Assembly (NCBI RefSeq): GCF_014268585.2
Contig: NZ_CP077092.1
Coordinates: 4,873,501 to 4,937,500, forward strand
Length of the DNA stretch: 64,000 nt
Reading direction: 5' to 3'
DNA from: Pseudomonas iranensis
Lineage (GTDB): Bacteria; Pseudomonadota; Gammaproteobacteria; Pseudomonadales; Pseudomonadaceae
The notes below the pieces were generated by a model. It worked only from the letters and a program-made list of their open reading frames with translations. It was not told the origin of the DNA and searched no databases. This document shows positions 11,249 to 23,456 of this stretch, in pieces. The number at the start of each line of letters is the position of its first letter. The first letter of the stretch is position 1. The position numbers were made by a program, and so were the translations under genes.

Positions 11249-11746
11249 TTACTTACGCAGTTCGACGCGACGGTTCTGGGCCCAGGACTGCTCGTCGTTG
11301 CCGGTAGCAACTGGACGCTCTTCGCCGTAGGAAACCAGTTCCAGCTGAGCTGGGGAAACACCTTGCAGTACCAGGTAGCGCTGAACGGCTTTCGCACGAC
11401 GCTCGCCCAGTGCCATGTTGTACTCACGAGTACCACGTTCGTCGGTGTTGCCTTCCAGAACAACGCGAGCGCCGTTTGCTTTCAGGTCTTTGGCGTGAAC
11501 GTCCAGAGCGCGCATGGCTTCTGGCTTCAGGTCCGAGCTGTCGTATTCGAAGTAGAAGGTGGTGATTGCGCGCAGAGCAGCTTCTTCGCTCAGGGAACCG
11601 TCAACGGCACCGGTGTTTGCGCCGTAACCAGCGTTTGGATCAACAGCGCCTTCACCGGCGTTGTCGCCGCCTTTGGACGAGCAACCTACAGCTACAGCCA
11701 TGGCCAGAGCCAGCGCAGCAAATTTACCAAACTTCAGCATTTCCAT
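11249..11746 (-). CDS. pal: Peptidoglycan-associated lipoprotein Pal
   Basis: Pal anchors the outer membrane to peptidoglycan and exchanges with TolB during constriction. The 165 residues begin with a lipoprotein signal ([12 protein letters not shown]), with the lipobox Cys at about residue 22. The OmpA-like peptidoglycan-binding domain carries the hallmark [21 protein letters not shown]. The start ATG follows GGAG with 7-base spacing. It lies 52 bases downstream of tolB. Confidence 0.97.
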   Translation of the reverse strand: MEMLKFGKFAALALAMAVAVGCSSKGGDNAGEGAVDPNAGYGANTGAVDGSLSEEAALRAITTFYFEYDSSDLKPEAMRALDVHAKDLKANGARVVLEGNTDERGTREYNMALGERRAKAVQRYLVLQGVSPAQLELVSYGEERPVATGNDEQSWAQNRRVELRK

Positions 11747-11798
11747 CGTGAAACTCCTAATGAACCCCAGTGTGTTAAGTAAAACGTGTAGCGCCCGC

Positions 11799-13100
11799 TC
11801 ACTTCAGGTAAGGGGACCAGGACGGTTCTCTGACTTCGCCTTGAGCGGTAGGAAGCGGGAGCCTCACGCGTCCATTAATGGACACGAGCATCAAGACTCC
11901 CCGGCCCTGTTGGCGGGTGGCGTAGATTACCATGGTGCCGTTGGGCGCAACAGTAGGTGACTCGTCCAGAGTGCTATCAGTGAGGATCTTTACACTACCC
12001 CGCTGCAGATCCTGAGCTGCCACCTTGAAATTGGTGAAGCCATCCTGACGATGGATCATCACCAAAGTCTTTTCATCAGCCGACAGTTTCGGGTTGGCAT
12101 TGTAGTTGCCCACGAACGTCACACGCTCGGCACCACCGCCACCGACGCTGGTTTTATAGATTTGCGGCTTGCCGCCACGGTCGGAGGTGAAGTAGATGGT
12201 CGAGCCATCCTTGCCCCAGAACGGTTCGGTATTGATGCCCTGGCCATTGGTTACGCGGCTGATCTGGCGCGAACCGAGGTTCATCACGTAGATATCCGGG
12301 TTACCGTCTTTCGACAGAACGAACGCGAGGCGATTGCCATCCGGCGACCAGGCTGGCGCGCCGTTGAGGCCTTCGAAGTTGGTGATCTGCTCACGGCGAC
12401 CGGTGTCGATGTTCTGCATGAAGATGCGCGGACGCTTCTGCTCGAACGACACGTAGGCAATACGCTTGCCATCCGGTGCGAAACGCGGCGACAGGATCGG
12501 CTCGCGCGATTGCAGCAGAGTCACTGCGCGGGCACCGTCATAATCGGAGCGTTGCAGGGTGTAACGGGTGTTCTTCTCGGAGAAACGCTCGGCTGTTACG
12601 TACAGCAGACGCGTCGAGAAAGCACCATCAATACCGGTCAGCTTCTGGAACGACTGATCGGAGATGAAGTGCGCCATGTCACGGATCTGGTCGGTCGTGC
12701 CGGAAACACTGCCGTCCGCCACTTTCTGCTCGGTGGCGACGTTGAACAGCGCCCACTGCACCTGCAGGCGACCGCCCGCTGGAGCCATGTTGCCGACCAT
12801 CACGTATTGAGCACCCAATGCCTTCCAGTCACGGAAGATGATTTCGCTCGGCTGGCTTGGCTGGCTGATCATGTTTTGCTTGGGGATCGGCGCGTAGTAA
12901 CCCGAGTTGCGCAAATCGTTACCGATGATTTCCGCCATGTCATCCGGCAGCACGGCGCCGCCCTGCATACCAAACGGTACGACGGCGATCGGAGTAGCCC
13001 GGTCAGTGCCACTGCTGATCAGGATGTTTTTTTCGTCTGCTACCGCTATCCCTGCAAGGCAGCAGATAACGACCAGCATTGATCGAAGAATATTTCTCAC
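11799..13100 (-). CDS. tolB: Tol-Pal system beta-propeller protein TolB
   Basis: This periplasmic protein binds Pal, and TolA regulates it during outer-membrane constriction. Its 433 residues start with a signal peptide ([14 protein letters not shown]), then an N-terminal alpha/beta domain, then a C-terminal six-bladed propeller of PD40 repeats, recognisable as [35 protein letters not shown] and [17 protein letters not shown]. The start is GTG at 13100, overlapping the tolA stop by four bases (GTGA), so the two are coupled. Confidence 0.96.
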   Translation of the reverse strand: MRNILRSMLVVICCLAGIAVADEKNILISSGTDRATPIAVVPFGMQGGAVLPDDMAEIIGNDLRNSGYYAPIPKQNMISQPSQPSEIIFRDWKALGAQYVMVGNMAPAGGRLQVQWALFNVATEQKVADGSVSGTTDQIRDMAHFISDQSFQKLTGIDGAFSTRLLYVTAERFSEKNTRYTLQRSDYDGARAVTLLQSREPILSPRFAPDGKRIAYVSFEQKRPRIFMQNIDTGRREQITNFEGLNGAPAWSPDGNRLAFVLSKDGNPDIYVMNLGSRQISRVTNGQGINTEPFWGKDGSTIYFTSDRGGKPQIYKTSVGGGGAERVTFVGNYNANPKLSADEKTLVMIHRQDGFTNFKVAAQDLQRGSVKILTDSTLDESPTVAPNGTMVIYATRQQGRGVLMLVSINGRVRLPLPTAQGEVREPSWSPYLK

Positions 13101-14173
13101 AAGCCTAAATCCTCAGGATTGAATGTCATCTTGAATGAACGATACGGAGCAAAATCACTGGGGCTCAAGCCCTGCATTTCCGTCAATCGCCCGATGTTCT
13201 TGACTGCGGCTACTGCCGAAGCGTCAAAAGGAGCATCGCCGCTGGACTTTGTGACCGTCGCACCGGTTACGGTGCCATCCGGCAACATACTGATCCGCAG
13301 CTCTACTTTCATGCCTTTACGTGCCGAAGGCGGAAGATTCCATCCCTCCGAAACACGCAGCCTGATCAGATCATCGAAATCACCCGCGACGCTGTCGCCG
13401 AGTTCATCAGCCTTGGTCGCTGCACGATCCGTCTTGTCCGAAAGCAACTCGGCCAATGCCTGGGCCTTTTTATCCTCAGCCGATTTACGAGCTGCGTCCT
13501 GGGCCTTTTTCTTGGCAGCGTCGGCAGCAGCCTTTTTCTTCGCATCTTCGGCGACTTTCTTCTTCGCCTCTTCAGCTTCAGCTTTCTTCTTGGCGTCTTC
13601 GGCGGCTTTCTTCTTCGCGTCTTCGACGATCTTCTTCTTGGCTTCTTCAGCAGCGGCTTTCTTCGCCTCTTCTTCAGCAGCCTTTTTCGCCTCGTCTTCG
13701 GCCTTCTTCTTGGCTATATCAGCCAATTGTTTCTCTTCGGCCTTTTTCGCTTCGGCTTTCTTCGCGTCGTCGGCTTTCTTGGCTTCATCAGCCTTTTTCG
13801 CTTCGTCCGCTTTCTTCGCCTCGTCGGCCTTCTTGGCTTCCTCGGCCTTTTGAGCCGCTTCCTCTTTCTTTTGTTCCGCCGCCTTCACCGCTTCCTGCTC
13901 GATCTTTTTCTGTTCGAGCTGTTCGACTTCAGTCTGGCGCGCGGCAGTTTTCTTCGCCTCACCCGCAATCTTCTGATTGGTCTGGGTGGTCGCCGGACTT
14001 TTCGATTTCAGCTGGTACAGAGTCGCCTGGACGATCGGCTTGGCCGGCGGCAGTTCGGGCGTGAAGGCAAAACTGACGAACAGCATGCCAAACACCAGCA
14101 CGTGCAGGACGATTGCCAGAACACTAGGCCAGAAGTAGCTTTCCGAGGCGGACGGCTCTCGCTGTTGCTGCAT
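13097..14173 (-). CDS. tolA: Cell envelope integrity protein TolA
   Basis: TolA spans the periplasm and transmits proton-motive energy from TolQR to the outer membrane. The 358 residues show one N-terminal membrane helix ([18 protein letters not shown]), then a long Lys/Ala/Glu-rich helix made of near-identical units ([20 protein letters not shown]) that spans roughly residues 75-240. The globular C-terminal domain follows ([20 protein letters not shown]). The repeat tract is prone to length change between strains. It overlaps tolR by one base and tolB by four. Confidence 0.95.
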   Translation of the reverse strand: MQQQREPSASESYFWPSVLAIVLHVLVFGMLFVSFAFTPELPPAKPIVQATLYQLKSKSPATTQTNQKIAGEAKKTAARQTEVEQLEQKKIEQEAVKAAEQKKEEAAQKAEEAKKADEAKKADEAKKADEAKKADDAKKAEAKKAEEKQLADIAKKKAEDEAKKAAEEEAKKAAAEEAKKKIVEDAKKKAAEDAKKKAEAEEAKKKVAEDAKKKAAADAAKKKAQDAARKSAEDKKAQALAELLSDKTDRAATKADELGDSVAGDFDDLIRLRVSEGWNLPPSARKGMKVELRISMLPDGTVTGATVTKSSGDAPFDASAVAAVKNIGRLTEMQGLSPSDFAPYRSFKMTFNPEDLGL

Positions 14174-14634
14174 CAGGGGGCCTCGGTAATCAGACCAACG
14201 TTACCGACCCCGGCTTTCTGCAACCCGCCCATTGCACCCATGACGGCGCCGTAGTCGACAGTCTTGTCGCCACGAATGAACACCTGGGTGCGTTTGCCGT
14301 TTTCAGTGCCAGTGCGAATGATCTTGGTCACCGCGTCGGTCATTTGCGGCAGGGTCATGGCCCTGTCCTGTTGCTTCTCGGTGTCGACTTCGCTGCCAAG
14401 GTTCCAGTAGTAGGTCTTGTCAGCCTTGATCGAAATGGTCAGGACCTGGGTGTTGTTGTCCTGCGGCAAGGCTTCGCTGGAAACCTTGGGCAGATCAACT
14501 TTCACGCCCTGATTGAGCATCGGCGCGGTCACCATGAAGATGACCAGCAGCACCAACATCACGTCGATGTAGGGCACCACGTTCATCTCGGCGACCGGCT
14601 TGCGCTTTTTGCGAGCTCGAGCGATTAAAGCCAT
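14173..14634 (-). CDS. tolR: Protein TolR
   Basis: TolR is the ExbD-like partner of the TolQR stator. The 153 residues have a short Arg/Lys-rich cytoplasmic start, then one membrane helix (NVVPYIDVMLVLLVIFMV) containing the conserved proton-path Asp, and a periplasmic domain. It starts 14 bases after tolQ and overlaps the tolA start as TGATG. Confidence 0.96.
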   Translation of the reverse strand: MALIARARKKRKPVAEMNVVPYIDVMLVLLVIFMVTAPMLNQGVKVDLPKVSSEALPQDNNTQVLTISIKADKTYYWNLGSEVDTEKQQDRAMTLPQMTDAVTKIIRTGTENGKRTQVFIRGDKTVDYGAVMGAMGGLQKAGVGNVGLITEAP

Positions 14635-14648
14635 CGGGAAATACCTGC

Positions 14649-15344
14649 TTATTCTTCGCTGGTGTGCACTTTGCGGTGCAGGATCGCCTGGAATTCATCG
14701 GCGAAGGTGTAGTAGCGGCCCAGCAAGGTTTCGCTGCGCGCAGCAAAACGGTTGTAAGCGATGACCGCCGGGATCGCAGCGAACAGGCCGATCGCGGTGG
14801 CGATCAGGGCTTCGGCGATACCCGGGGCAACGGTGGCCAGGGTCGCTTGCTGGGCGCTGGCCAGACCGCGGAAGGAGTTCATGATCCCCCAAACGGTACC
14901 GAACAGACCGATGTACGGGCTGACCGAACCGACGGTGGCGAGGAACGGCAGGCTCTGCTCCAGCTTCTCTTCTTCACGGGAGATGGCCACGCGCATGGCA
15001 CGGGCGACACCTTCCATCACGGCTTCAGGATCGACACCTGGCTGCTGACGCAGACGGGAGAATTCCTTGAAGCCGGCACGGAAGATCTGCTCCACACCCG
15101 AATCCGGATCAGGGTTGCTGCCGGCCTGACGGTACAGTTTGGACAGGTCGATACCCGACCAGAAGCGCTCTTCGAAGCTCTCCAGGGCGCGTCGACCGGC
15201 GCGCAGCAAGTTGCTGCGCTGAAAGATCATGATCCATGAGGTCACCGATGCGGCCACCAGGGTCAACATTACCAACTGCACCACGATGCTGGCATTGCTG
15301 ACCAGGCTCCACATGGAGGAATGGTCGACGACGTTAGCTTCCAC
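14649..15344 (-). CDS. tolQ: Protein TolQ
   Basis: TolQ is the MotA/TolQ/ExbB-type proton-channel subunit that drives TolA with TolR. The 231 residues contain three membrane segments: around [17 protein letters not shown], then [19 protein letters not shown], then [21 protein letters not shown] with its conserved Thr. The start is GTG at 15344 behind AGGAGATAAAGC, a good ribosome-binding site. It lies inside the last codons of ybgC (11-base overlap), so translation is coupled. Confidence 0.96.
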   Translation of the reverse strand: MEANVVDHSSMWSLVSNASIVVQLVMLTLVAASVTSWIMIFQRSNLLRAGRRALESFEERFWSGIDLSKLYRQAGSNPDPDSGVEQIFRAGFKEFSRLRQQPGVDPEAVMEGVARAMRVAISREEEKLEQSLPFLATVGSVSPYIGLFGTVWGIMNSFRGLASAQQATLATVAPGIAEALIATAIGLFAAIPAVIAYNRFAARSETLLGRYYTFADEFQAILHRKVHTSEE

Positions 15345-15801
15345 GCTTTATCTCCTGCTTTGAGTGTGTACCCGGGCCGACCGCGTCGGCGAAGGCCGCA
15401 CGCAGGTCTTCGGGAAGGGCCCGGGGTTTCAAACTGTCGGTGCGCACGCAGGCCACCAAAAACTGCCCTTCGCAGAGCAGCACATTATCCGTGGCCCGCC
15501 TGACCTGCTGTCGGAAGCGCAGGCTGGCACGGTTCAATTCGATTACATCAGCGCTTACCAGCAATTCGTCGTCCAGTCGCGCCGGCGCGTGGTAGCGCGC
15601 TTCGCTGGAATGCACGACGAACAACAGGTCCTCTCCGGCAAGCACAGATTGGGCAAAGCCCAGCTCCCGTAGCCGCTCGGTTCGAGCCCGTTCCATAAAC
15701 TTGAGGTAATTAACGTAATACACGATGCCGCCCGCATCGGTGTCCTCGTAATAAACGCGACAACGATGTGCGAACGGCTCAAGCCCGTTTTGCGCGCGCA
15801 T
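15334..15801 (-). CDS. ybgC: Tol-Pal-associated acyl-CoA thioesterase YbgC
   Basis: This is a hot-dog-fold acyl-CoA thioesterase, the usual first gene of the tol-pal operon. The 155 residues contain the 4HBT-type active-site segment [17 protein letters not shown] with the catalytic Asp, and [13 protein letters not shown] after it. The ATG is at 15801. The gene ends inside the start of tolQ, and a gap of about 130 bases separates it from ruvB. Confidence 0.95.
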   Translation of the reverse strand: MRAQNGLEPFAHRCRVYYEDTDAGGIVYYVNYLKFMERARTERLRELGFAQSVLAGEDLLFVVHSSEARYHAPARLDDELLVSADVIELNRASLRFRQQVRRATDNVLLCEGQFLVACVRTDSLKPRALPEDLRAAFADAVGPGTHSKQEIKRGS

Positions 15802-15928
15802 ACTCTAGTGCTTACTCCTCAGGTTGCCAATCCGGCCAGACAACTGTTTTTCGTGGTTTCAAAGCTTTAACGCAAAAGTACCGTCGTCTGACAGTACAAA
15901 CCCTGAATAAATCACCAACAAATGTGTA

Positions 15929-16990
15929 TCAATCGTCGACGGCGTCGAGAAACTCGTCTGCCACGGGCATCTCGCCCATGCGTGACGGAACATTCAAACC
16001 AAAGTGCAGGTAGGCATGCCGAGTCACCACCCTGCCCCGTGGCGTGCGCATGATATAGCCCTGCTGGATCAGATACGGTTCGAGCACGTCTTCAATGGTG
16101 TGGCGTTCCTCACTGATCGCCGCCGCCAGACTGTCGATACCGACCGGGCCGCCGTCGAACTTCTCGATCATGGTCAGCAGCAGTCGCCGGTCCTGGTGAT
16201 CGAAACCGTGCTCGTCGACATCCAGCAGGTTCAGCGCCAGATCCGCCACCGCTTTGGTGATGTGACCCTTGGCGCGGACTTCGGCAAAGTCGCGCACCCG
16301 CCGCAGCAGACGGTTGGCAATTCGCGGTGTGCCACGGGCGCGACGGGCGATCTCGAACGAACCTTCCGGATCCAGCGGCAGACCGAGAATCGCCGCCGAA
16401 CGACTGACGATGGTTGCCAGATCCGCCGTGCTGTAGAACTCCAGACGCTGGACGATACCGAAGCGATCTCGCAACGGATTGGTCAGCATGCCGGCGCGGG
16501 TGGTGGCGCCGACCAGAGTGAACGGCGGCAGATCCAGTTTGATCGAACGCGCCGCCGGCCCCTCGCCAATCATGATGTCGAGCTGGAAATCTTCCATCGC
16601 CGGATACAGCACTTCTTCAACGATCGGCGACAGACGATGGATTTCGTCGATGAACAACACGTCGTGCGGCTCAAGATTGGTCAGCAACGCGGCCAGATCA
16701 CCCGGGCGTTCCAGCACTGGCCCGGAGGTGCTCTTGATCGACACACCCATTTCCTGGGCAATGATGTTGGCCAGCGTGGTCTTGCCCAGCCCCGGTGGGC
16801 CGAAGATCAGGGTGTGATCGAGGGATTCACTGCGGCCACGCGCAGCCTGGATGAACAGCTCCATCTGCTCGCGCACGGTCGGCTGGCCAATGTAGTCGGC
16901 CAGACTGACCGGGCGGATGGCCCGATCCTGGACTTCTTCGCGCTCGCGCGGGCTGTGCGCGGCGGCGATCAGACGATCAGCTTCAATCAC
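15929..16990 (-). CDS. ruvB: Holliday junction branch migration helicase RuvB
   Basis: RuvB is the AAA+ motor that drives Holliday-junction migration with RuvA. Its 353 residues carry Walker [12 protein letters not shown], Walker [10 protein letters not shown], and the sensor and arginine-finger region [13 protein letters not shown], followed by the C-terminal winged helix ([16 protein letters not shown]). The start is GTG at 16990, directly after the ruvA stop (TTTAAGTG), so the two are coupled. Confidence 0.97.
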   Translation of the reverse strand: MIEADRLIAAAHSPREREEVQDRAIRPVSLADYIGQPTVREQMELFIQAARGRSESLDHTLIFGPPGLGKTTLANIIAQEMGVSIKSTSGPVLERPGDLAALLTNLEPHDVLFIDEIHRLSPIVEEVLYPAMEDFQLDIMIGEGPAARSIKLDLPPFTLVGATTRAGMLTNPLRDRFGIVQRLEFYSTADLATIVSRSAAILGLPLDPEGSFEIARRARGTPRIANRLLRRVRDFAEVRAKGHITKAVADLALNLLDVDEHGFDHQDRRLLLTMIEKFDGGPVGIDSLAAAISEERHTIEDVLEPYLIQQGYIMRTPRGRVVTRHAYLHFGLNVPSRMGEMPVADEFLDAVDD

Positions 16991-17599
16991 TTAAATCATT
17001 CCCTTCAGAGCGCGGCGGATCAGGTCTTCGCTGCTCAGGTTCTTGTCTTTGATCGCGGAAATCGCCTTGCTCGCTTCCTGCGGCTTGTAGCCCAGCGAGA
17101 TCAACGCGCTGACCGCATCGGTCTCGGCGCTGTTGACCGGCGCCGGGCCGTCCGGCTGATTCGGCACCAGCGCGAACATCGCCGGCGAGGTTTCCCAGGC
17201 CTTGAAGCGGTCTTTCAATTCCACCAGCAGACGCTCGGCGGTCTTCTTGCCAACCCCCGGGACCTTGGTCAACGCCGAAGTGTCCTGAGATTGCACGCAG
17301 CGCACCAACTCATCGACTTCCAGACTCGACATCAACGCCAGCGCCAGTTTCGGCCCGACGCCGTTGAGACGGATCAGCTCGCGAAAGAAGTCTCGCTCAC
17401 GCTTGCCGGCAAAACCATAGAGCAATTGCGCATCTTCGCGTACGACCAAATGGGTGTGCAGGGTCAGCGGTTCACCGACCGACGGCAACCGATAAAGCGT
17501 GGTCATCGGCACTTCCACCTCATAGCCGAGGCCATTGACATCGAGAATCAGGTGCGGCGGCTGTTTCTCAGCCAGGGTGCCGCGCAAGCGTCCAATCAC
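16991..17599 (-). CDS. ruvA: Holliday junction DNA-binding protein RuvA
   Basis: RuvA forms tetramers that bind Holliday junctions and load RuvB. I place the start at GTG 17599 ([20 protein letters not shown]), giving 202 residues, the family length. An open frame reaching 17794 would add 65 unrelated residues. Helix-hairpin-helix motifs are seen in [14 protein letters not shown] and [16 protein letters not shown]. The C-terminal RuvB-binding domain ends [11 protein letters not shown]. It lies between ruvC and ruvB. Confidence 0.96.
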   Translation of the reverse strand: MIGRLRGTLAEKQPPHLILDVNGLGYEVEVPMTTLYRLPSVGEPLTLHTHLVVREDAQLLYGFAGKRERDFFRELIRLNGVGPKLALALMSSLEVDELVRCVQSQDTSALTKVPGVGKKTAERLLVELKDRFKAWETSPAMFALVPNQPDGPAPVNSAETDAVSALISLGYKPQEASKAISAIKDKNLSSEDLIRRALKGMI

Positions 17600-17712
17600 G
17601 TTTTGAATCCTTGAGCGCTGGCCAGCCGTGGGCTGGCGACGATTGAAGGTGGCTTGCACGCCGGCAACACAACACCGCAAAGCCACTTTCAGGAAAATTG
17701 ATGCTGATGCTA

Positions 17713-18240
17713 TCAGAGACGCAGGCGCCCGCCACGACTGCGTGCGGTTCCCAGCCCGTGCGGCAGCAGGCTGGAGCGCGTGTGCGCATGGCAAATGGCA
17801 ATCGCGAGGGCGTCGGAGGCGTCGATCTGCGGCTTGCTGGTCAACTTGAGCATGTGCATGACCATCATCTGCACCTGTTCTTTATTGGCCGCACCGGTGC
17901 CGACGACAGCCTGTTTGACTTGCGTGGCGGTGTACTCGGCAATTTCCAGACACTCTTCGGCGCCGGCGACAATCGCAGCGCCCCGTGCCTGTCCGAGCTT
18001 CAGCGCCGAGTCGGCGTTTTTCGCCATGAACACTTTTTCAATACCCATGGTCACCGGGCCGTAGGTCTTGATGATTTCGCGCACGCCGCGATAGACGATT
18101 TGCAGACGTTCATGCAGCTCGCCGGAGCCGGTGCGAATGCAGCCCGAGGCCACATAGATGCAGCCGCCCCGCCCGGTATCGCGAACGATCCCGTAACCGG
18201 TAATGCGCGAACCGGGGTCGATACCAAGAATTAGAGTCAT
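17713..18240 (-). CDS. ruvC: Crossover junction endodeoxyribonuclease RuvC
   Basis: RuvC resolves Holliday junctions by paired nicks. The 175 residues begin [15 protein letters not shown], with the first catalytic Asp at residue 7. Later acidic positions are seen in [11 protein letters not shown] and in [14 protein letters not shown]. It is separated from ruvA by about 110 bases and from yebC by a repeat-bearing gap. Confidence 0.97.
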   Translation of the reverse strand: MTLILGIDPGSRITGYGIVRDTGRGGCIYVASGCIRTGSGELHERLQIVYRGVREIIKTYGPVTMGIEKVFMAKNADSALKLGQARGAAIVAGAEECLEIAEYTATQVKQAVVGTGAANKEQVQMMVMHMLKLTSKPQIDASDALAIAICHAHTRSSLLPHGLGTARSRGGRLRL

Positions 18241-18277
18241 AACGCCTGCAGAAAATGATGCGAAAGCTGAGGGTACA

Positions 18278-18352
18278 TGTAGGAGCTGCCGAAGGCTGCG
18301 ATCTTTGTGTTTTTAAAAGATCAAAAGATCGCAGCCTTCGGCAGCTCCTACA
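18278..18352. repeat. Large hairpin repeat, third REP-like family
   Basis: TGTAGGAGCTGCCGAAGGCT at 18278-18297 continues to GCGATCTTTT. It is mirrored by AAAGATCGCAGCC and TTCGGCAGCTCCTACA ending at 18352. It is a roughly 30-base near-perfect stem with a short A/T-rich loop between ruvC and yebC, and it differs from the two other palindrome types in this window. Confidence 0.85.
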
Positions 18353-18397
18353 GAGGAAGTGTAGAGCCAGCAAAAAACTGCAACCTTTCTATTTACA

Positions 18398-19144
18398 TCA
18401 ACCAAGCTGAGCGGCGACGTCTTCCGGGATATCCGCGTTGGAGTAGACGTTCTGCACGTCATCCAGGTCCTCAAGCATGTCGATCAACTTGAGCACCTTC
18501 TCCGCCCCTTCCAGATCAAGCTCGGCGCTGGTGGTCGGCTGCATGACGATTTCCGCATCATCGCCCTTGAACCCGGCCGCTTCCAGCGCGTTGCGCACCG
18601 CATAGAACCCGGTGAACGACGTAAACACGTCGATCGAACCGTCTTCGTGGGTGACCACGTCATCGGCATCGGCTTCCAGCGCCGCTTCGGTCAGTGCGTC
18701 TTCATCGACACCCGGGGCGAAGCTGATCTGGCCCTTGCGCTCGAACAGATAGGCCACCGAACCGTCGGTGCCGAGGTTGCCGCCACACTTGCTGAACGCA
18801 TGGCGCACAGCTGCGGCGGTACGGTTACGGTTGTCGGTCATGCACTCGACCATCACCGCCACGCCGCCCGGGCCGTAACCTTCGTAGGTCAGTTCTTCAA
18901 CGTTGTCCGCTTCAGTGGCACCGGCACCGCGCGCAACGGCGCGATCGATGATGTCGCGACTCATGTTGGCGCTCAACGCCTTGTCCAGAGCCAGACGCAG
19001 ACGCGGGTTGGAACCTGGATCTCCGCCACCCTGACGGGCCGCAACGGTCAGTTCACGAATCCACTTGGTGAAGATCTTGCCCCTCTTGGCATCCTGACGT
19101 TCTTTGCGGTGCTTGATGTTTGCCCACTTGGAATGACCTGCCAT
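18398..19144 (-). CDS. yebC: YebC/PmpR family DNA-binding regulatory protein
   Basis: This is a YebC/TACO1 family protein. Members have been described as transcriptional regulators (PmpR in P. aeruginosa) and as aids to translation of proline-rich stretches. The start [18 protein letters not shown] at 19144 is the family signature and follows GGAGCAAGTT. A longer frame adds 59 unrelated residues. The 248-residue length is normal. A terminator between aspS and yebC implies its own promoter in the roughly 80-base gap. Confidence 0.95.
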   Translation of the reverse strand: MAGHSKWANIKHRKERQDAKRGKIFTKWIRELTVAARQGGGDPGSNPRLRLALDKALSANMSRDIIDRAVARGAGATEADNVEELTYEGYGPGGVAVMVECMTDNRNRTAAAVRHAFSKCGGNLGTDGSVAYLFERKGQISFAPGVDEDALTEAALEADADDVVTHEDGSIDVFTSFTGFYAVRNALEAAGFKGDDAEIVMQPTTSAELDLEGAEKVLKLIDMLEDLDDVQNVYSNADIPEDVAAQLG

Positions 19145-19224
19145 AACTTGCTCCGAATGCTCTTGAAACCTTGCCCGCCCCGCCAAGGCAGCGGCCGGCA
19201 ATTGAAAAATTCGACCTGAGAAAG

Positions 19225-19252
19225 AAAAAAGGCGCATCCGAAGATGCGCCTT
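19225..19252 (-). terminator. Intrinsic terminator of aspS
   Basis: On the minus strand AAGGCGCATC-TTC-GGATGCGCCTT is followed by TTTT. It begins about 10 bases after the aspS stop. Confidence 0.9.
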
Positions 19253-19262
19253 CAGGCCCGTC

Positions 19263-21038
<1,776 letters not shown>

Positions 21039-21136
21039 GGTGTGGTTCGCTTCTCGTAATTCGAAATTCGGTGGAGATCCGGCCGCGATCAAGCAAGGCG
21101 GAAACTCACGCGTGTCGTTCGTTCAGGGTTGGAACC

Positions 21137-21358
21137 CTAGTCAGCTTTGTCGCCACCGGCCAGATTCTTCTTGGCTCCGGTCTTGAAGTCGGTCTCGTAC
21201 CAACCGTTGCCGCTGAGGCGAAAACCCGGCATGGACAGCTGCTTCTTCAGTTCGGGCGCCTGGCAGGCAGGGCAATCGACCAACGGTGCGTCGCTGATCT
21301 TCTGAATGGCTTCCAACTGATGACCACAGGAAGCACATTGGTAATCGTACATTGGCAT
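21137..21358 (-). CDS. FmdB-type zinc ribbon protein
   Basis: This 73-residue protein starts MPMYDYQCASCGHQLEAIQK and contains two CxxC pairs (CASC and CPAC), the FmdB putative regulatory-domain layout. The tail SGNGWYETDFKTGAKKNLAGG is typical of its Pseudomonas members. The molecular role of the family is not established. It lies about 100 bases upstream of aspS on the same strand and may be co-transcribed with it. Confidence 0.92.
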   Translation of the reverse strand: MPMYDYQCASCGHQLEAIQKISDAPLVDCPACQAPELKKQLSMPGFRLSGNGWYETDFKTGAKKNLAGGDKAD

Positions 21359-21435
21359 GGAGGTGTCTCGGCGATCAGATTGCTGCCGCGCGCAGGGCTT
21401 TGCGGCGAAAGCGCGGGATTATATCGATTAAATGC

Positions 21436-21465
21436 GGGCTGTGCAGCCGTAACGCTGCACAGCCC
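21436..21465 (-). terminator. Perfect 12-base hairpin downstream of the RHH gene
   Basis: GGGCTGTGCAGC and GCTGCACAGCCC pair exactly around a 6-base loop. It lies 23 bases after the stop of the ribbon-helix-helix gene on the minus strand. The sequence after it is only moderately T-rich (GCATTTAATC), so termination strength is uncertain. Confidence 0.5.
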
Positions 21466-21488
21466 CCAACCTCGTTGCAACCGCCGTT

Positions 21489-21827
21489 TCAGCGCGAAAC
21501 GGCGGGTGCGAGATCTTTGATCCCGTTCATGACACAAACCACCCGTACCAGCGCACTGAAATTCTTCACCCCGCCGTAACGCAGATGCACCTCGCGATCG
21601 ACGTGGGATAACAGTGTGCTGACCGAACAATGATTGTCCTCGGCCATGCCGCCGAGAATATTCCAGTAGACCTGCTCCAGGCGCAGGCAGGTCGCAAAAC
21701 CGTTGAGGCGAATCGATCGCGACAACGGCCGGATCAGATTCATGTCGAACTCGCTGACAAACGGGTCGACTTTAATTACGTGCCGCGAAGCCGACATCCT
21801 GTCGCTTCGCCTGTCTCCTTCTACCAT
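21489..21827 (-). CDS. Ribbon-helix-helix domain protein
   Basis: This is a small protein with the RHH_4-like pattern: SIRLNGFATCLRLEQVYWNIL, then VSTLLSHVDREV, then FSALVRVVCV. That matches a basic strand followed by two helices, as in some DNA-binding repressors. I choose ATG 21827 (MVEGDRRSDRMSASRHVIKV, 112 residues) because AAAGGAG lies 10 bases upstream. The frame is open further back to 21989 but those residues look non-coding. Its DNA target and biological role are unknown. It is flanked by its own hairpin and by the Dps-like gene. Confidence 0.75.
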   Translation of the reverse strand: MVEGDRRSDRMSASRHVIKVDPFVSEFDMNLIRPLSRSIRLNGFATCLRLEQVYWNILGGMAEDNHCSVSTLLSHVDREVHLRYGGVKNFSALVRVVCVMNGIKDLAPAVSR

Positions 21828-22008
21828 AGCGTTGACACTCCTTTGCCATGATTGCTGATTTATAAGGCAACATCCTGCGCCTTCATAAAAACCCAGTGAC
21901 AAAGTTAGCGCCATACGATTTGTTGACCAGCCTCGTAGGATAAGCCAACGACAACGGTAAGAGTCTGGAGAGCATGCGGACGACCTCACGCCGTCCGCAG
22001 CGGCCCGG

Positions 22009-22479
22009 TCATTCCTCGAGCAGCGCGCGCAGCATCCACGCAGTTTTCTCGTGCACTTGCATGCGCTGGGTCAGCAGGTCAGCGGTCGGCTCGTCGCTGA
22101 CCTTGTCCAGCAGCGGGAAAATGCCGCGCGCGGTACGCGTCACCGCTTCCTGACCTTCGACCAATTGCTTGATCATGTCTTCGGCGCTCGGTACACCGAC
22201 CTCTTCTTTAATAGAAGAAAGACGCGCGTAGGTCGCGTAGGCACCCGGCGCTGGGAAGCCCAACGCACGGATACGCTCGGCGATCGAATCGACGGCCAGC
22301 GCCAGCTCGTTGTATTGCTCTTCGAACATCAGGTGCAGCGTGCGGAACATCGGGCCGGTGACGTTCCAGTGAAAGTTATGGGTTTTCAGATACAGCACAT
22401 AGGTGTCCGACAGCAGTCGCGACAGCCCTTCGACGATGGATTTGCGGTCTTCTTCACTGATACCGATATCAATTGCCAT
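22009..22479 (-). CDS. Dps-like ferritin family protein
   Basis: This 156-residue four-helix protein is of the Dps/bacterioferritin-like group, which oxidises and stores iron and protects DNA. The inter-subunit ferroxidase residues are visible in [15 protein letters not shown] and [20 protein letters not shown]. The basic DNA-binding tail of E. coli Dps is not obvious; the start [15 protein letters not shown] is acidic. A gap of about 310 bases separates it from a divergent gene. Confidence 0.93.
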   Translation of the reverse strand: MAIDIGISEEDRKSIVEGLSRLLSDTYVLYLKTHNFHWNVTGPMFRTLHLMFEEQYNELALAVDSIAERIRALGFPAPGAYATYARLSSIKEEVGVPSAEDMIKQLVEGQEAVTRTARGIFPLLDKVSDEPTADLLTQRMQVHEKTAWMLRALLEE

Positions 22480-22790
22480 GCTTACCCCCTAACAGTGATT
22501 GAATTCATCCAGCAGGTTCAGCCCCACTTTAGCAAGGCACGCGCCCGCTCGCAGCTATCAATCCGTGATCTGACTGCGACAAATCGACCGTTTCTCTGCC
22601 GCTGGCCGGGCTGATTTGAGTAGCCGCAGGCTTTGCTGTTAAATAGGCAGTGTGTCGCCATGCCCTATTTTCCGGGGCGTTGCGCATAGGCTGATGCCGT
22701 GTACGTGTCCACCGCCTCTTATTTTGTCCTGAAGCGAACCGTGCGCCTTCAGCTCTTCCTTGTGAGCCGTCATAACGTGAGCCAATCAAA
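22480..22790. other. 311-base divergent intergenic region
   Basis: No gene was recognised. It separates the minus-strand Dps-like gene from the plus-strand membrane/cold-shock fusion and should hold both promoters. No convincing operator or palindrome was found by eye. Confidence 0.5.
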
Positions 22791-23393
22791 ATGTTGAAAA
22801 TCGTCCACCTGCTAATGGGCGCAGCAGCCTTGCTGCTGTCGTTCATACCCAGCCTGAAAGCCGAAGCCGTTCCTTACCTGCAACAGCCCGATGCACTTTA
22901 CCTGGCCTTTTTCGGCCTGCTGAACCTGGTCATCGCTCCAGTGATTCCCTACTGGAACAAAGGCCCGCGCCAGCATCTGCAAAATCTGGTCAGCGCCCTT
23001 CTGGTACTGACTGTCGTCCTGCAAACTTTGACCCTGATCGCGCCGATGCCGGTCATCGCTGGCCAGCCGGCGGTGTTGTTCAGCCTGGTGATCGCCCTGG
23101 TTGCCGTGCTGCTGCATTTGGCTGTCAGCTTCTACAAATCGTCACCGGCCGCTGCGCCGACTACCTATGACATGAGCAATCGCGATACCGGCACCGTGAA
23201 GTGGTTCAACACTTCCAAGGGTTTCGGGTTTATCTCCCGGGATTCCGGCGATGATATTTTCGTGCACTTTCGCGCCATTCGTGGCGAAGGCCACCGTGTT
23301 CTGGTCGAAGGCCAGCGCGTCGAGTTCTCGGTGATGAACCGCGACAAGGGCCTGCAAGCCGAGGACGTGATCGCCGCTCTGCCGCGTCGCTGA
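22791..23393 (+). CDS. Membrane protein with C-terminal cold-shock domain
   Basis: This 200-residue fusion has an N-terminal half with four predicted membrane segments ([74 protein letters not shown]). A short linker ([14 protein letters not shown]) leads to a complete cold-shock domain with [11 protein letters not shown] and IFVHFRAI. An RNA-binding domain would thus be tethered to the inner membrane. The linker contains an internal Met, so a free domain could also be made. Similar fusions are, to my knowledge, annotated simply as cold-shock proteins. The role is unknown. Confidence 0.88.
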   Translation: MLKIVHLLMGAAALLLSFIPSLKAEAVPYLQQPDALYLAFFGLLNLVIAPVIPYWNKGPRQHLQNLVSALLVLTVVLQTLTLIAPMPVIAGQPAVLFSLVIALVAVLLHLAVSFYKSSPAAAPTTYDMSNRDTGTVKWFNTSKGFGFISRDSGDDIFVHFRAIRGEGHRVLVEGQRVEFSVMNRDKGLQAEDVIAALPRR

Positions 23394-23401
23394 TCCAAAG
23401 C

Positions 23402-23440
23402 AAAAAAACCGCGAACAGCCTGGCTGTCCGCGGTTTTTTT
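23402..23440 (+). terminator. Intrinsic terminator
   Basis: AACCGCGAACAGCC pairs with GGCTGTCCGCGGTT, with one mismatch, and is followed by TTTTT. It ends the membrane/cold-shock gene. A-rich sequence on the other side lets it also serve slyX on the opposite strand. Confidence 0.9.
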
Positions 23441-23456
23441 ATGCCTGCCGAATGGC

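Noticed and set aside
11569..11745. Candidate small open frames inside pal on the plus strand
   Set aside because: Shadows within a well-identified gene.
13300..13960. Repetitive sequence that looks like a tandem repeat array
   Set aside because: It is the Lys/Ala/Glu coiled-coil coding part of tolA, not a non-coding repeat or CRISPR.
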